Counted from the stretch's first letter, positions 41,213 to 51,194 are shown. The stretch: DNA of 64,000 bases from Paraferrimonas haliotis (GCF_002282895.1 NZ_NRRB01000004.1:124001-188000); one strand, 5' to 3'. Numbers and translations are program-made. Notes: generated by a model from the sequence alone, not told the origin.

Positions 41213-42577
41213 ATGAAAACAAAATCGCTTCTATGCAGTGCTGTGTTAATGGCACTATGTATCGCTCCGGTTCAAGCTAAGGTATCACAGGCTGAAGCCG
41301 CTAAACTGGGTAAAGAACTCACCATTATGGGTGCCGAGACAGCCGCTAATGCCGATGGCTCGATCCCTGCTTATACTGGCGGTATCACACAAGCACCGGC
41401 CGGTTACGAGCCAGGCATGCACCATTTAGATCCCTATGCCAACGACAAAGTTCTATTCACTATTGATAAGAGCAACGTTGCGCAATACAAGGATCAATTG
41501 TCGCCCGGTCAAATCGCTCTGTTCGATTTGTATCCTGACACCTTTAAAATGAACGTGTACCCAACCCATCGTTCGGCGTCGTATCCGCAATATGTGTTGG
41601 ATGCCACTCTCGAAAACGCAACGACAGCGGAGTTGGTTGATGGTGGTAATGGCATTAAAAACGCCAAGATCGGGGTGCCGTTTCCAATTCCAGCCAATGG
41701 TCTAGAAGCCATTTGGAACCATACATTACGTTTTCGTGGTGTGAGCATGAAAAACCGTCGTGGCCAAGCGGCCCCAACGGCGGGTGGTAGCTACACCTTA
41801 ATTAAGTTAGACGAAGACATTAGTTTTCGCTACAGCCGAGAAGGCATGACGTCGGAACAACTTGAGCGGGAAAATTTACTGTTCTACTTTAAGCAGGTTG
41901 TTAAATCACCAGCGCGCTTAGCGGGTACGGCGTTATTGGTTCACGAAACCATGGACCAGCAAAAGCAACCGCGTCAAGCGTGGACTTATAACACAGGTCA
42001 GCGCCGTGTTCGTCGTGCACCGAATGTCGCCTTTGACACTCCAGGTACAGTTTCAGACGGTTTGCGTACAACCGATGATTTCGACATGTATAACGGCTCA
42101 CCGGTTCGTTATAACTGGGAATTGAAAGGTAAGAAAGAAATGTACATTCCGTACAATGATTATCGCCTACATTCCGATAAAGTAACTTACGATGAAATCC
42201 TAACGCCAGGGCACATTAATAGCGATTTAGTTCGCTACGAGAAGCATCGCGTTTGGGTTGTTGAAGCAACGCTTAAAGACAGCATGCGCCACATCTATAA
42301 GAAACGAGTGTTCTACATTGACGAAGATTCGTGGCAGATTGCGGTAACGGACATTTACGATAACCGTGATCAACTGTATCGCGTGGCTCAAGCACACATC
42401 ATTAACTATTATGACGTGCCGACCTTGTGGACAACATTAGAGGTCTTCCATGACCTAAGCTCTCGCCGTTACTTGGCCATGGGCCTGGACAATGAAGACA
42501 AAATGTATGACTTCAATGCGAACTTACCGGACAGCAATTATACACCTCAGGCACTGCGTCGCTCCGGTCGACGTTAA
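41213..42577 (+). CDS. DUF1329-family exported protein
   Basis: This 454-residue protein has a signal peptide (MKTKSLLCSAVLMALCIAPVQA) and the DUF1329 landmarks: KLGKELTIMGAETAANADGS, IPAYTGGI, AWTYNTGQRRVRRAPNVAFD, and MYNGSPVRYNWELKGKKEMYIPYN. The fold resembles LolA/LolB-like half-barrels, so a periplasmic or outer-membrane-associated lipid carrier is plausible. It follows the DUF1302 gene by 12 nt. A perfect terminator directly after it would limit read-through to the next two genes. Confidence 0.86.
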   Translation: MKTKSLLCSAVLMALCIAPVQAKVSQAEAAKLGKELTIMGAETAANADGSIPAYTGGITQAPAGYEPGMHHLDPYANDKVLFTIDKSNVAQYKDQLSPGQIALFDLYPDTFKMNVYPTHRSASYPQYVLDATLENATTAELVDGGNGIKNAKIGVPFPIPANGLEAIWNHTLRFRGVSMKNRRGQAAPTAGGSYTLIKLDEDISFRYSREGMTSEQLERENLLFYFKQVVKSPARLAGTALLVHETMDQQKQPRQAWTYNTGQRRVRRAPNVAFDTPGTVSDGLRTTDDFDMYNGSPVRYNWELKGKKEMYIPYNDYRLHSDKVTYDEILTPGHINSDLVRYEKHRVWVVEATLKDSMRHIYKKRVFYIDEDSWQIAVTDIYDNRDQLYRVAQAHIINYYDVPTLWTTLEVFHDLSSRRYLAMGLDNEDKMYDFNANLPDSNYTPQALRRSGRR

Positions 42578-42586
42578 TCAGACACT

Positions 42587-42618
42587 CCGCCACAATAGAG
42601 TTTGTGGCGGTTTTTTTT
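42587..42618 (+). terminator. Terminator inside the DUF1302-RND cluster
   Basis: CCGCCACAA/TTGTGGCGG stem, six-nt loop and eight T residues: a textbook intrinsic terminator. The next gene starts within 20 bp of it, so it probably tunes expression rather than ending the cluster. Confidence 0.9.
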
Positions 42619-42637
42619 GACTTAAATGGACGTTTTT

Positions 42638-43639
42638 ATGCGGTATTCGTTTATAAGCAGTTTGGCCTTCTTCAGCGGCATAGCAGTCGCATCACAGACC
42701 ATTGAGCCGGTCCCTAGCCAGATCATGCCTTTAGCTAAATCCTCTTTAACCTTATCGGTAGATGCCTGTAACGGACACTATTTGGCGGTAGGGCAGCATG
42801 GGCAAATACTCAACAGCGAACATCAATGGCAACAAATGCCATCACCGACGCGCTCGTTGTTAACCAAAGTAGTGTGCCAGCAAAAGAACGCCTTAGCGGT
42901 GGGTCATGACGCATCGATATTAAGCAGCAATGACGGGGGTAACAGTTGGCAGTTGCGCCATTTTGACCCTCAAATTGAAACGCCGTTGCTGGACGTTTTG
43001 ATGCTCAGTGAAACCCAGGGGATTGCCGTGGGCGCATACGGTATGTTTTATCGCAGCAATGATGGTGGCCAGAATTGGCAGTATGAATTTAGAGACGATC
43101 TGCTTTACATCGAAGACAAAGAATATCTTGATGATATTAGACTAGAATCAGAAGAAGATTATTTATTCGAACGTGCTGCTATTTTACCGCACTTTAATAG
43201 CCTAACGCGGTTGTCTGACGGCAAAGTGGTGATTGCTGGCGAAATGGGTTTCGTTGGGATTAGCGATGACAACGCGAGTGCCTTTGAGCGCATTGAAGCC
43301 CCTTATCAAGGCAGCTGGTTTAGTGTTGTCGAGCATAGCGATGGCTGGATCTACTTTGGCGGCTTGCGCGGTAACCTGTATCGCAGCAATGCGACTTTTG
43401 ATCAATGGCAACGAATCGATATTGGCGTTGAAGCGAGCATCAATCAATTGCTAACCACGGATAAAGGGCAGTTATTAGCGGTAACCAATGGCGGCTCGGT
43501 GCTGAGTATCACGGCAGCAGGCGAGGTAACACAGCTGGCGGAGTTTACTGGTGAGGACTTGGTGTCCATCACCCAAGGCAAAGATGGCAGTTTGTGGCTT
43601 GCTGGTAGCCACGGTGTTCACCCTTTACTCATTAAATAA
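42638..43639 (+). CDS. YCF48/BNR-repeat beta-propeller protein, exported
   Basis: This 333-residue protein has a signal peptide (MRYSFISSLAFFSGIAVAS). It carries propeller blades with Asp-box-like units SSNDGGNSWQLR and RSNDGGQNWQYE, and looser repeats later (YRSNATFDQWQRI). This is the YCF48/photosystem II stability (HCF136) type. In bacteria these proteins often accompany RND exporters and act as periplasmic assembly or adaptor factors, which is inferred. The ATG at 42638 is preferred; another ATG lies four codons upstream. It ends 17 bp before the RND gene. Confidence 0.84.
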   Translation: MRYSFISSLAFFSGIAVASQTIEPVPSQIMPLAKSSLTLSVDACNGHYLAVGQHGQILNSEHQWQQMPSPTRSLLTKVVCQQKNALAVGHDASILSSNDGGNSWQLRHFDPQIETPLLDVLMLSETQGIAVGAYGMFYRSNDGGQNWQYEFRDDLLYIEDKEYLDDIRLESEEDYLFERAAILPHFNSLTRLSDGKVVIAGEMGFVGISDDNASAFERIEAPYQGSWFSVVEHSDGWIYFGGLRGNLYRSNATFDQWQRIDIGVEASINQLLTTDKGQLLAVTNGGSVLSITAAGEVTQLAEFTGEDLVSITQGKDGSLWLAGSHGVHPLLIK

Positions 43640-43656
43640 CAACAAGGTAGTAGTTA

Positions 43657-46035
43657 ATGAACTTTCATGGTGCAGTGCGTCTGGAGTACGCGTTATTTAA
43701 ATATCGCCGCCTGGTCATCAGTATTTTCGCGCTTATTACGATTTTTTTAGCAGGCATGGCTGCAAATTTAAGCCTGGATGCCGCGTTTACCAAAAATATC
43801 CCGTTACAACACCCCTACATGCAAACCTACCTTAAGCATCAAAAGCAATTCGGTGGTGCTAACAACATCATGGTAGCGGTTGAAGACACCCGCGGTGATA
43901 TTTTTAACCCCGAATTTTTCTCAGCGCTTAAAGGTATTCACGACCAATTATTTTTTATCCCCGGTGTGGATCGTTCCCAAGTTAAATCTTTGTACTCGCC
44001 TTCAACTCGCTTTACCCAAGTGGTTGAAGACGGTTTTGCCGGTGGACCGGTTATTCCTGCGGATTTTGTCATCAATGAACGAGTACTCGACAGCTCAAAC
44101 GGTGACTACGACGAGCGGGCAATGGCGCAAATCAGCTTTGGCTTAGATACCATTCGCTCCAATATCGAAAAAGCCGGTATTGTTGGGCGCATGGTGGCTG
44201 AGAATTATAACGCTGCTATGATTACTGCGCAGCTAATGGAATTTGACCCTAATACGGGTAAACCTTTAGACACCTTAGCCTTCGCACGAACTCTGGAAGA
44301 GGAACTGCGCGGGAAATACCAGAATGACCACATAAAAGTGCACATTATTGGTTTTGCAAAAATGGCCGGTGACGTCGCTGATGGCGCCAAAGATGTGGTG
44401 TTCTTTTTTGCCATCGCCATTGCTATTACCGCTATCATGGTTTACTGGTTCTGCCGTTCTAAAGTGCTAACCATGTTGCCACTGTTGTGCAGTTTAGTTG
44501 CCGTGGTTTGGCAGCTTGGTTTATTAAACCTGATTGGGTTTGGGTTGGATCCCATGTCCATCTTGGTACCGTTTTTGGTGTTTGCCATCGGTGTAAGTCA
44601 TGGTGTGCAAATGATTAATGCGGTCAAGCATCGAGTGGCTGAAGGGCTGTCGTCATTAACCGCTGCTCAAGCGGCGTTTGCGGCGCTATTGGTGCCCGGT
44701 GGAATTGCCTTACTGAGTGATACCGTTGGCTTTTTAACCTTATTAGCCATCGATATCGGGATTATTCGAGAACTCGCGATTTCAGCGTCGTTAGGTGTTG
44801 CGGTGATCATCTTTACCAACTTGGTATTGCTGCCGTTGCTTTTGTCCTTTGTTCAGTTTAAAGATAAGCATAAAACCGGAGGCGGCAAAACCAGCAAAGT
44901 TTGGCTATGGATCAGTAACTTCGCTACGCCAAAATGGGCAATACCTACCTTAATTGTAAGTGCCGCAATTTTTGCATTGGCCCACTCGATGTCAGCCAGC
45001 ATGAAAATTGGTGACTTGCACGCAGGGGCTCCGTCTCTTCATGAAGATTCGGTATACAACCAAGACACCTTCTTTATTCAGGAAAATTTCACCATAACGA
45101 CTGATGTTATTAGTGTCATTGTTGAAGCCTTTCCGGAAGCTTGTACCTATCATGAAGTGATGGATAAAGTGGATCAGTTCCAATGGCAAATGATGAACGT
45201 CGAAGGGGTGCAATCTGGGGTCAGTTTGGCGTCGGTCGCTAAGCAAGTAAATGCCGGTTTCAATGAAGGCAACCCTCGTTGGCAGGTATTACCGCGAACA
45301 ACGGCGTCACTGGTGCAAGCGGTAGGTCAAGTGCCCACAACCTCGGGCTTGCTTGACAGCAATTGCTCTACCATGCCGGTGTATTTGTTTTTAACCGATC
45401 ACAAAGCTGAAACCATAGAGACGGTCATTAACGAGGTTAAGCGCTTACAGCCGTTGTACAACGATGAGCGTTTAAACTTTAAATTAGCCTCAGGCCCTGT
45501 TGGGGTAATGGCAGCGACTAATGAAGCGGTATCCGGTGCTCAAGTACCTATGATGCTTTATGTATACGGCGCGGTATTCGTGTTGTGTTTGTTAAGTTTT
45601 AGGTCACTAAAGGCCACGGTAGCGGTTATTTTACCTTTGTATGTGGTTAGCACCATGGCTCAAGCTTTGATGACCGAACTGCAAATTGGTCTAACGGTGA
45701 GCACCTTACCGGTAATCGCTTTAGGCGTCGGTATTGGAGTGGATTACGGCATCTATATATTGTCCACCATGAACATGAAGTTACGGGATGGTTTGGCAGT
45801 GCAAGAAGCGTTTGCTCAAGCGCTTGTAGAGCGAGGCAGCGCTGTAGTCTTCACCGGTCTTACGTTAGCCATTGGTGTAAGCACCTGGGTGTTCTCGGCG
45901 CTGAAGTTCCAAATGGACATGGGGATTTTGCTGACCTTTATGTTTTACGTAAATATGCTCGCCGCCATTACCATGTTACCAGCGTTGGCCTGCATTTTTT
46001 GGTGGGGACAACGAGGTGGGAACAAGGCGCAGTAG
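43657..46035 (+). CDS. RND-superfamily exporter (MMPL/SSD type)
   Basis: This 792-residue inner-membrane protein has 12 predicted helices in the RND duplicated pattern: one helix, a large periplasmic loop (about 40-240), five helices, then the same again. The first repeat has VFAIGVSHGVQMINAVKHR and the second GVGIGVDYGIYILST. Only the second keeps the acidic residue usual in proton-coupled RND transporters. This group is shorter than drug-efflux AcrB (about 1050) and is closer to MmpL and hopanoid transporter HpnN, which move lipids. The neighbourhood with DUF1302, DUF1329 and YCF48 suggests a trans-envelope lipid or hydrophobic-metabolite route. Confidence 0.86.
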   Translation: MNFHGAVRLEYALFKYRRLVISIFALITIFLAGMAANLSLDAAFTKNIPLQHPYMQTYLKHQKQFGGANNIMVAVEDTRGDIFNPEFFSALKGIHDQLFFIPGVDRSQVKSLYSPSTRFTQVVEDGFAGGPVIPADFVINERVLDSSNGDYDERAMAQISFGLDTIRSNIEKAGIVGRMVAENYNAAMITAQLMEFDPNTGKPLDTLAFARTLEEELRGKYQNDHIKVHIIGFAKMAGDVADGAKDVVFFFAIAIAITAIMVYWFCRSKVLTMLPLLCSLVAVVWQLGLLNLIGFGLDPMSILVPFLVFAIGVSHGVQMINAVKHRVAEGLSSLTAAQAAFAALLVPGGIALLSDTVGFLTLLAIDIGIIRELAISASLGVAVIIFTNLVLLPLLLSFVQFKDKHKTGGGKTSKVWLWISNFATPKWAIPTLIVSAAIFALAHSMSASMKIGDLHAGAPSLHEDSVYNQDTFFIQENFTITTDVISVIVEAFPEACTYHEVMDKVDQFQWQMMNVEGVQSGVSLASVAKQVNAGFNEGNPRWQVLPRTTASLVQAVGQVPTTSGLLDSNCSTMPVYLFLTDHKAETIETVINEVKRLQPLYNDERLNFKLASGPVGVMAATNEAVSGAQVPMMLYVYGAVFVLCLLSFRSLKATVAVILPLYVVSTMAQALMTELQIGLTVSTLPVIALGVGIGVDYGIYILSTMNMKLRDGLAVQEAFAQALVERGSAVVFTGLTLAIGVSTWVFSALKFQMDMGILLTFMFYVNMLAAITMLPALACIFWWGQRGGNKAQ

Positions 46036-46284
46036 AAAAGCCTGTTTAAGCGCTTTACAGCAGGAATAGTTGCTTAGTATGCAAGCAATTTGCATAGATA
46101 ATCGCCGGTTGACGTCCTAATGCGTTTATAGGACGTCAAACCAGCACCACATTCCCGCAAAAAACGTGATTTGGCACTACTAAAATCTAGAAATTAGTTA
46201 TAGACTTCAGCCAATGCAATGCCGTGATTAGGGTCACGGTTTTACTGCAACGACTATAAGAAATAAGTGCTGAAGGAAATCCCT
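46036..46284 (+). promoter_or_regulatory. Inverted-repeat-rich region upstream of the NAD-glutamate dehydrogenase
   Basis: This 249-bp spacer has three perfect inverted repeats: TATGCAA-N5-TTGCATA (46078-46096), an 11-bp stem TTGACGTCCTA/TAGGACGTCAA with a nine-nt loop (46109-46139), and CCGTGA-N6-TCACGG followed by TTTT (46222-46243). The second lacks a T-run and is not a typical terminator. The third could form a leader hairpin 42 nt before the ATG. No coding frame is supported. Confidence 0.5.
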
Positions 46285-49200
46285 ATGCCTCGAAACGATG
46301 CCAAACCATCGGTTTTGTTAGAAAACGTCGCTAAATTAATACATTCAAAAGTACCAGAAGATAAAGCCTCATTAGTTGAAAGCTTCGTCTCGACCCTATA
46401 CGAACACATGCCCACCGACGATCTGCAAGATCGCAACGACAGTGACCTATATGGGGCAGGGCTAAGCTTGTGGAATCAGCTTAATCAACTACAACGCGGC
46501 GACAGCTTCATTCGAGTGTTTAACCCTCAACAGTCCAAACACGGCTGGCAATCTAATCACACCATTGTAGAAATCATTCAACCCGACATGCCGTTTCTTA
46601 CCGACTCTGTAGGCATGTTATTAAATCGCTTAGGCCACACAGCGCACGTTTCTCTGCATACGCCAATGCGTGTCCAAAGGGACGACAGCGGCACCATTTG
46701 TAACGTCAAATACTTAGATCAAGATGAAACCAGTGGCGACGCCGTAGCCATTTTCTTAATTGAAATTGATCGCCTAAGCAAAGCTGAAGAAATTAAAGTC
46801 TTAGAACGGGAAATTGAATCCGTCAGTCAAGATGTCCAATTTGCGGTTAACGATTGGCAACCTATGATGGATAAACTGGGTGAGGTCATCGAACAACTGC
46901 CAAACAGCCCTTATCCTGGCGACGTTCAGCACAAATCTGAAGCCATCGATTTCCTAAAATACTTGAAGAACCACCACTTTACTTTGTTAGGTTACCGCCA
47001 TTACGATTTACGCAAGGTTAAAGGTGACATCGAGTTAGTGGGCAACCTAGATTCCAGTTTAGGTTTAATGAAACGCAGCCACGCGAACTCTAAACAGGGC
47101 TTGTTGCTGTCCAACATGGCAGAAACCGCACGCCAAGAAGCGCTTTCCGACTCCCTGCTGATTTTGACCAAAAGTAACTCTAAAAGTCGCGTTCATAGAC
47201 CTGCGCACATCGATTACATTGGTATTAAACGCTTTGATAAAAAAGGCAATGTCATTGGTGAAGATCGATTCATTGGTTTATACGCGTCTAACTTATACAA
47301 CCGCAGTACCAGAGAAATCCCATTCCTAAGTAATAAAGTTCAGCGGATAATGGACAACAGTGGTCTCACCCCAAACAGTCACGATTACAAAGCGCTGTTA
47401 CACATCTTAGAGACCTATCCTCGTGATGAAATCATTCAAGGCAGTGAGCAAGACTTAGGTGACATCGCTAATGGTGTTCTGCAAATGCAGGACCGCGATC
47501 GTCTAAAAGTATTTGTACGACGTGATTGTTTTGGGCGCTTTTTGTCTTGCATGGTGTATGTGTCTAAAGAGCGCTACAACACTAAGTTGCGAATCGATAC
47601 GCAGAAGGTTTTGGCGGACTACTTTAAAACCAATGAGCCGGTGGAGTTCACCACGTATTTCTCGGAATCTACTCTGGCCCGTACCCATTACCTAGTAAAA
47701 GTCGATAATAATAATATGGATATTGATGTGAAGCAGATTGAATCCAACCTAATTGAAGCCGCTCGTCAATGGGAAGATAAGCTTGAAGTCGCGCTTCATG
47801 GCAGTTTCGGCGAAGAAGTAGGTCGCGATTTGGCCGCTCGTTACGCACATGCGTTTCCACACAGCTATAAAGAAGACGTGTTGCCAACTTCGTCGGTTGT
47901 TGATATCGAGCAGCTAGAACGCTTAAATGATAACCACAAACTCGGGATGCTGTTTTATCAGCCTCAAGAAGAAGCTCTACAACAGCAAAAAGTACGTCTA
48001 AAACTGTTCCATAAAGATGAGCCGATTCATTTATCTGATGTCATGCCAATGCTTGAGAACTTTGGCTTGCGCATCATCAATGAGCGTCCTTATGAAGTCA
48101 CCACTGAAGATGGTGCCACCTATTGGATCCTCGACTTTTTGATGACCATGGCGGGAGTGCCGAGTGAAGCGCTCGCCGACAGCCAAGAGCGTTTCCAAGA
48201 AGCTTTGCTCAATGTATGGAAGGGCGAACTCGAAAATGACGGCTTTAACCGCTTGGTACTTGCTGCTGGCTTAAGCGGTCGCGAAGTGTCTATTTTACGA
48301 AGTTACGCTAAGTACATGCGCCAAATAGACGCAACCTTCTCCCAAGCTTATATTGAAGAAGCGTTCGCCAGTTACCCGCATTTTGCTGGCCTGTTAGTCA
48401 ACATGTTCAGTCGTAAGTTTAACCCTAAGCTTAAGACTCGAACATTAGTTAAACTGATTAATCAGGTTGAATTGAAGCTAGAAGATGTTGCCAGTCTGGA
48501 TCACGATCGCATCATTCGCCGCTACCTCGATTTAATCTATGCAACCCTTAGAACCAACTTCTATCAGGTCAACGAAGCGGGCAACGCCAAGAGCTACATT
48601 TCGTTTAAGTTTGCTCCTGAGCAAATTCCTGAAATGCCGTTGCCCATGCCAAAGTTCGAAATCTTTGTGTACTCACCGCGGGTAGAAGGGGTTCACCTTC
48701 GTGGTGGTAAAGTAGCGCGAGGCGGCTTGCGTTGGTCGGACCGTCGTGAAGATTTTAGAACCGAAGTCTTGGGCTTAGTTAAAGCGCAACAAGTTAAAAA
48801 TACGGTGATTGTACCGGTTGGCGCCAAAGGTGGATTTGTATGTAAACAACTGCCTACCGAAGGCGGCCGTGATGCCTTCTTTAAAGAAGGACAAGAGTGC
48901 TACCGCATTTTCATTCGTGCCTTGTTAGACATCACCGACAACATTAACCAAGGTGAGATCATTCCACCGCACAATGTGGTTCGTCACGATGAAGACGATC
49001 CGTACTTAGTAGTTGCTGCGGATAAAGGTACAGCAACTTTCTCTGACATTGCCAACGAGATATCCCAAGAGTATGGACACTGGCTGGGCGATGCGTTTGC
49101 TTCTGGTGGCTCTAATGGTTACGACCATAAAAAAATGGGCATCACAGCGAAAGGAGCTTGGGAGTCGGTGAAACGTCATTTCTGGGAAATGGGCGTTGAT

Positions 49201-51132
49201 TGTCAAAAGACCGATTTCACCTGTGTAGCCATTGGTGATATGGCCGGCGACGTGTTTGGTAATGGCATGCTGTTGTCAAAACATACGCAACTTGTCGCCG
49301 CCTTTAACCACATGCACATTTTCATCGATCCAACGCCAGATTCAGCTAAGAGTTGGAAAGAACGGGATCGTTTGTTTAAGCTGCCACGCTCAAGCTGGGA
49401 AGATTACAACGCCAAACTAATTTCTAAAGGCGGCGGTGTCTTTAGCCGCAGCGCGAAATCAATTAAATTAACGCCAGAAATTCAACGTATGTTGAACAGC
49501 GATAAAGAGTCTTTAACGCCCAACGAGCTCATTAAGGGCTTATTAACCATGGAGTTTGATTTGCTTTGGAACGGCGGTATTGGCACCTATGTTAAAGGCA
49601 TGTCAGAAACCCATGCTGATGTGGGCGATCGTGCTAACGATGCTCTGCGTATTAACGGCACAGAGCTTAACTGCCGCATTGTAGGTGAGGGCGGTAACCT
49701 AGGACTGACTCAGCTTGGACGTATTGAATACGCTGCCAATGGTGGACGTTTGAATACCGACTTCATCGATAATGTTGGTGGCGTTGACTGTTCGGACAAC
49801 GAAGTCAATATCAAGATTCTACTTAACGGCTTGGTCGATAACGGCGATTTAACCGTTAAACAGAGAAATACCTTGCTTGAAACCATGACTGACGCTGTGT
49901 CAGAAATTGTTCTTAAAGACTGTAACGATCAAACTCGGGCCATTTCAATCACGGAATCCCAAGGCGCTCGTCATTTAAAAGAGCAAATTCGTTTCATTCA
50001 AAATCTAGAGCGCAACGGTAAACTGGACCGGCAGTTGGAATTCCTACCGAGCGATGAAGATTTACAAGAACGCTCCGCTAAAGGGTTGGCATTAACCCGT
50101 CCAGAGCTTTCGGTATTGTTCGCATACGCCAAAATGGTGTTGAAAGAAGAATTGGTCGCGGATGAAATTACTTTAGATGAGTATTTAGGCAAGCTTTCCG
50201 TAGGGTATTTCCCAGAAATTTTGCAAACACAGTATCAACAACAAATTGCAGAGCACCCTCTGCGAGGCGAAATCATTGCTACCTCATTAGCCAATAACAT
50301 GGTTAATGACATGGGATTGAATTTTGTTCAACGTATGCAAGATGAAACCGGCGCCACAGTTTCCGAAGTTGCTATATGCTATGCTATCGCCGCAGAAGTG
50401 TTTGGAATGAGCCAACTGTCGCAACAAATTGTTGAGCTTAATGGCGTTGTTGCAGCAAACGTACAGAACAAAATGTTCTATGAGGTGCGTCGTAACATTC
50501 GTCGTGCCTGCCGTTGGTTCTTGCGACGTCGTAATCGCGCATTATCCATCGAGCAAACCATTGCTTTCTACAGGCCGGTTTACGTTGAGTTGCGTGAAAA
50601 TGCACAAGAGTACATGGTTTCAGATGAGCGAGTTGAGCTTGATAACAATGCCGAATTGTTGATTAAGAGTGGTGTTCCACAGTCGCTAGCGCACAACGTT
50701 GCCTACATGAGCACCTTATTCAGTTGCTTAGATTTGGCACAAGTCAGCGAATCCGATGGCAAACCGGTGAGTTTAGTAAGCGAAACTTACTTCCGTCTTG
50801 GCGCAGCAATGGACTTACACTGGTTCTTAGCTGAAATTAATGCTCAAGAAGTTGGCAACCATTGGCAAGCACTCGCTCGAGCTGCCTTTAGAGAAGAGTT
50901 AGATTGGCAGCAGCGTTCTTTGACTTCGGTGGTTCTAAGGAACTGTCCTGGTGGTGTCTGCGAGGCGGACAGCATCATCCATCACTTTATGGATGAGCAC
51001 CAAGCAGTGTTAACGCGTTGGTTTAGTATGCTGGCGGACTTTAGAACCTCTTCTAGTCATGAGTTCGCTAAGTTCTCTGTGGCTTTAAGAGAACTAGTTT
51101 TGTTAATTCAACATTGTGATGAACAAAGCTAG
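46285..51132 (+). CDS. gdhB: NAD-specific glutamate dehydrogenase, large (180-kDa) type
   Basis: This enzyme of 1615 residues oxidatively deaminates glutamate to 2-oxoglutarate with NAD, mainly for catabolism. The length fits the L-GDH180 class of Pseudomonas and Shewanella. The long N-terminal region has ACT-like regulatory segments. The catalytic core contains GGLRWSDRREDFRTEVLGL and VPVGAKGGFVCK near residue 845, and the nucleotide-binding part has CVAIGDMAGDVFGNGML and VGEGGNLGLTQLGRIEYA. ATG 46285 has AAGGA seven nt upstream and is preferred to a GTG six codons before. The gene ends in a terminator and is monocistronic. Confidence 0.95.
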   Translation: MPRNDAKPSVLLENVAKLIHSKVPEDKASLVESFVSTLYEHMPTDDLQDRNDSDLYGAGLSLWNQLNQLQRGDSFIRVFNPQQSKHGWQSNHTIVEIIQPDMPFLTDSVGMLLNRLGHTAHVSLHTPMRVQRDDSGTICNVKYLDQDETSGDAVAIFLIEIDRLSKAEEIKVLEREIESVSQDVQFAVNDWQPMMDKLGEVIEQLPNSPYPGDVQHKSEAIDFLKYLKNHHFTLLGYRHYDLRKVKGDIELVGNLDSSLGLMKRSHANSKQGLLLSNMAETARQEALSDSLLILTKSNSKSRVHRPAHIDYIGIKRFDKKGNVIGEDRFIGLYASNLYNRSTREIPFLSNKVQRIMDNSGLTPNSHDYKALLHILETYPRDEIIQGSEQDLGDIANGVLQMQDRDRLKVFVRRDCFGRFLSCMVYVSKERYNTKLRIDTQKVLADYFKTNEPVEFTTYFSESTLARTHYLVKVDNNNMDIDVKQIESNLIEAARQWEDKLEVALHGSFGEEVGRDLAARYAHAFPHSYKEDVLPTSSVVDIEQLERLNDNHKLGMLFYQPQEEALQQQKVRLKLFHKDEPIHLSDVMPMLENFGLRIINERPYEVTTEDGATYWILDFLMTMAGVPSEALADSQERFQEALLNVWKGELENDGFNRLVLAAGLSGREVSILRSYAKYMRQIDATFSQAYIEEAFASYPHFAGLLVNMFSRKFNPKLKTRTLVKLINQVELKLEDVASLDHDRIIRRYLDLIYATLRTNFYQVNEAGNAKSYISFKFAPEQIPEMPLPMPKFEIFVYSPRVEGVHLRGGKVARGGLRWSDRREDFRTEVLGLVKAQQVKNTVIVPVGAKGGFVCKQLPTEGGRDAFFKEGQECYRIFIRALLDITDNINQGEIIPPHNVVRHDEDDPYLVVAADKGTATFSDIANEISQEYGHWLGDAFASGGSNGYDHKKMGITAKGAWESVKRHFWEMGVDCQKTDFTCVAIGDMAGDVFGNGMLLSKHTQLVAAFNHMHIFIDPTPDSAKSWKERDRLFKLPRSSWEDYNAKLISKGGGVFSRSAKSIKLTPEIQRMLNSDKESLTPNELIKGLLTMEFDLLWNGGIGTYVKGMSETHADVGDRANDALRINGTELNCRIVGEGGNLGLTQLGRIEYAANGGRLNTDFIDNVGGVDCSDNEVNIKILLNGLVDNGDLTVKQRNTLLETMTDAVSEIVLKDCNDQTRAISITESQGARHLKEQIRFIQNLERNGKLDRQLEFLPSDEDLQERSAKGLALTRPELSVLFAYAKMVLKEELVADEITLDEYLGKLSVGYFPEILQTQYQQQIAEHPLRGEIIATSLANNMVNDMGLNFVQRMQDETGATVSEVAICYAIAAEVFGMSQLSQQIVELNGVVAANVQNKMFYEVRRNIRRACRWFLRRRNRALSIEQTIAFYRPVYVELRENAQEYMVSDERVELDNNAELLIKSGVPQSLAHNVAYMSTLFSCLDLAQVSESDGKPVSLVSETYFRLGAAMDLHWFLAEINAQEVGNHWQALARAAFREELDWQQRSLTSVVLRNCPGGVCEADSIIHHFMDEHQAVLTRWFSMLADFRTSSSHEFAKFSVALRELVLLIQHCDEQS

Positions 51133-51148
51133 TCAATAAATATCTGTT

Positions 51149-51175
51149 AAAGCCTCGGATGGTCCGGGGCTTTTT
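51149..51175 (+). terminator. Terminator after the glutamate dehydrogenase gene
   Basis: AAAGCCTCGGA pairs with TCCGGGGCTTT with one mismatch and a three-nt loop, followed by a T5 tract. Confidence 0.8.
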
Positions 51176-51194
51176 ACTGTTGGGGATAAGGTAA

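Noticed and set aside
46109..46139. Intrinsic terminator for the RND exporter gene
   Set aside because: The 11-bp stem is strong but is followed by ACCAGCACC rather than T residues.
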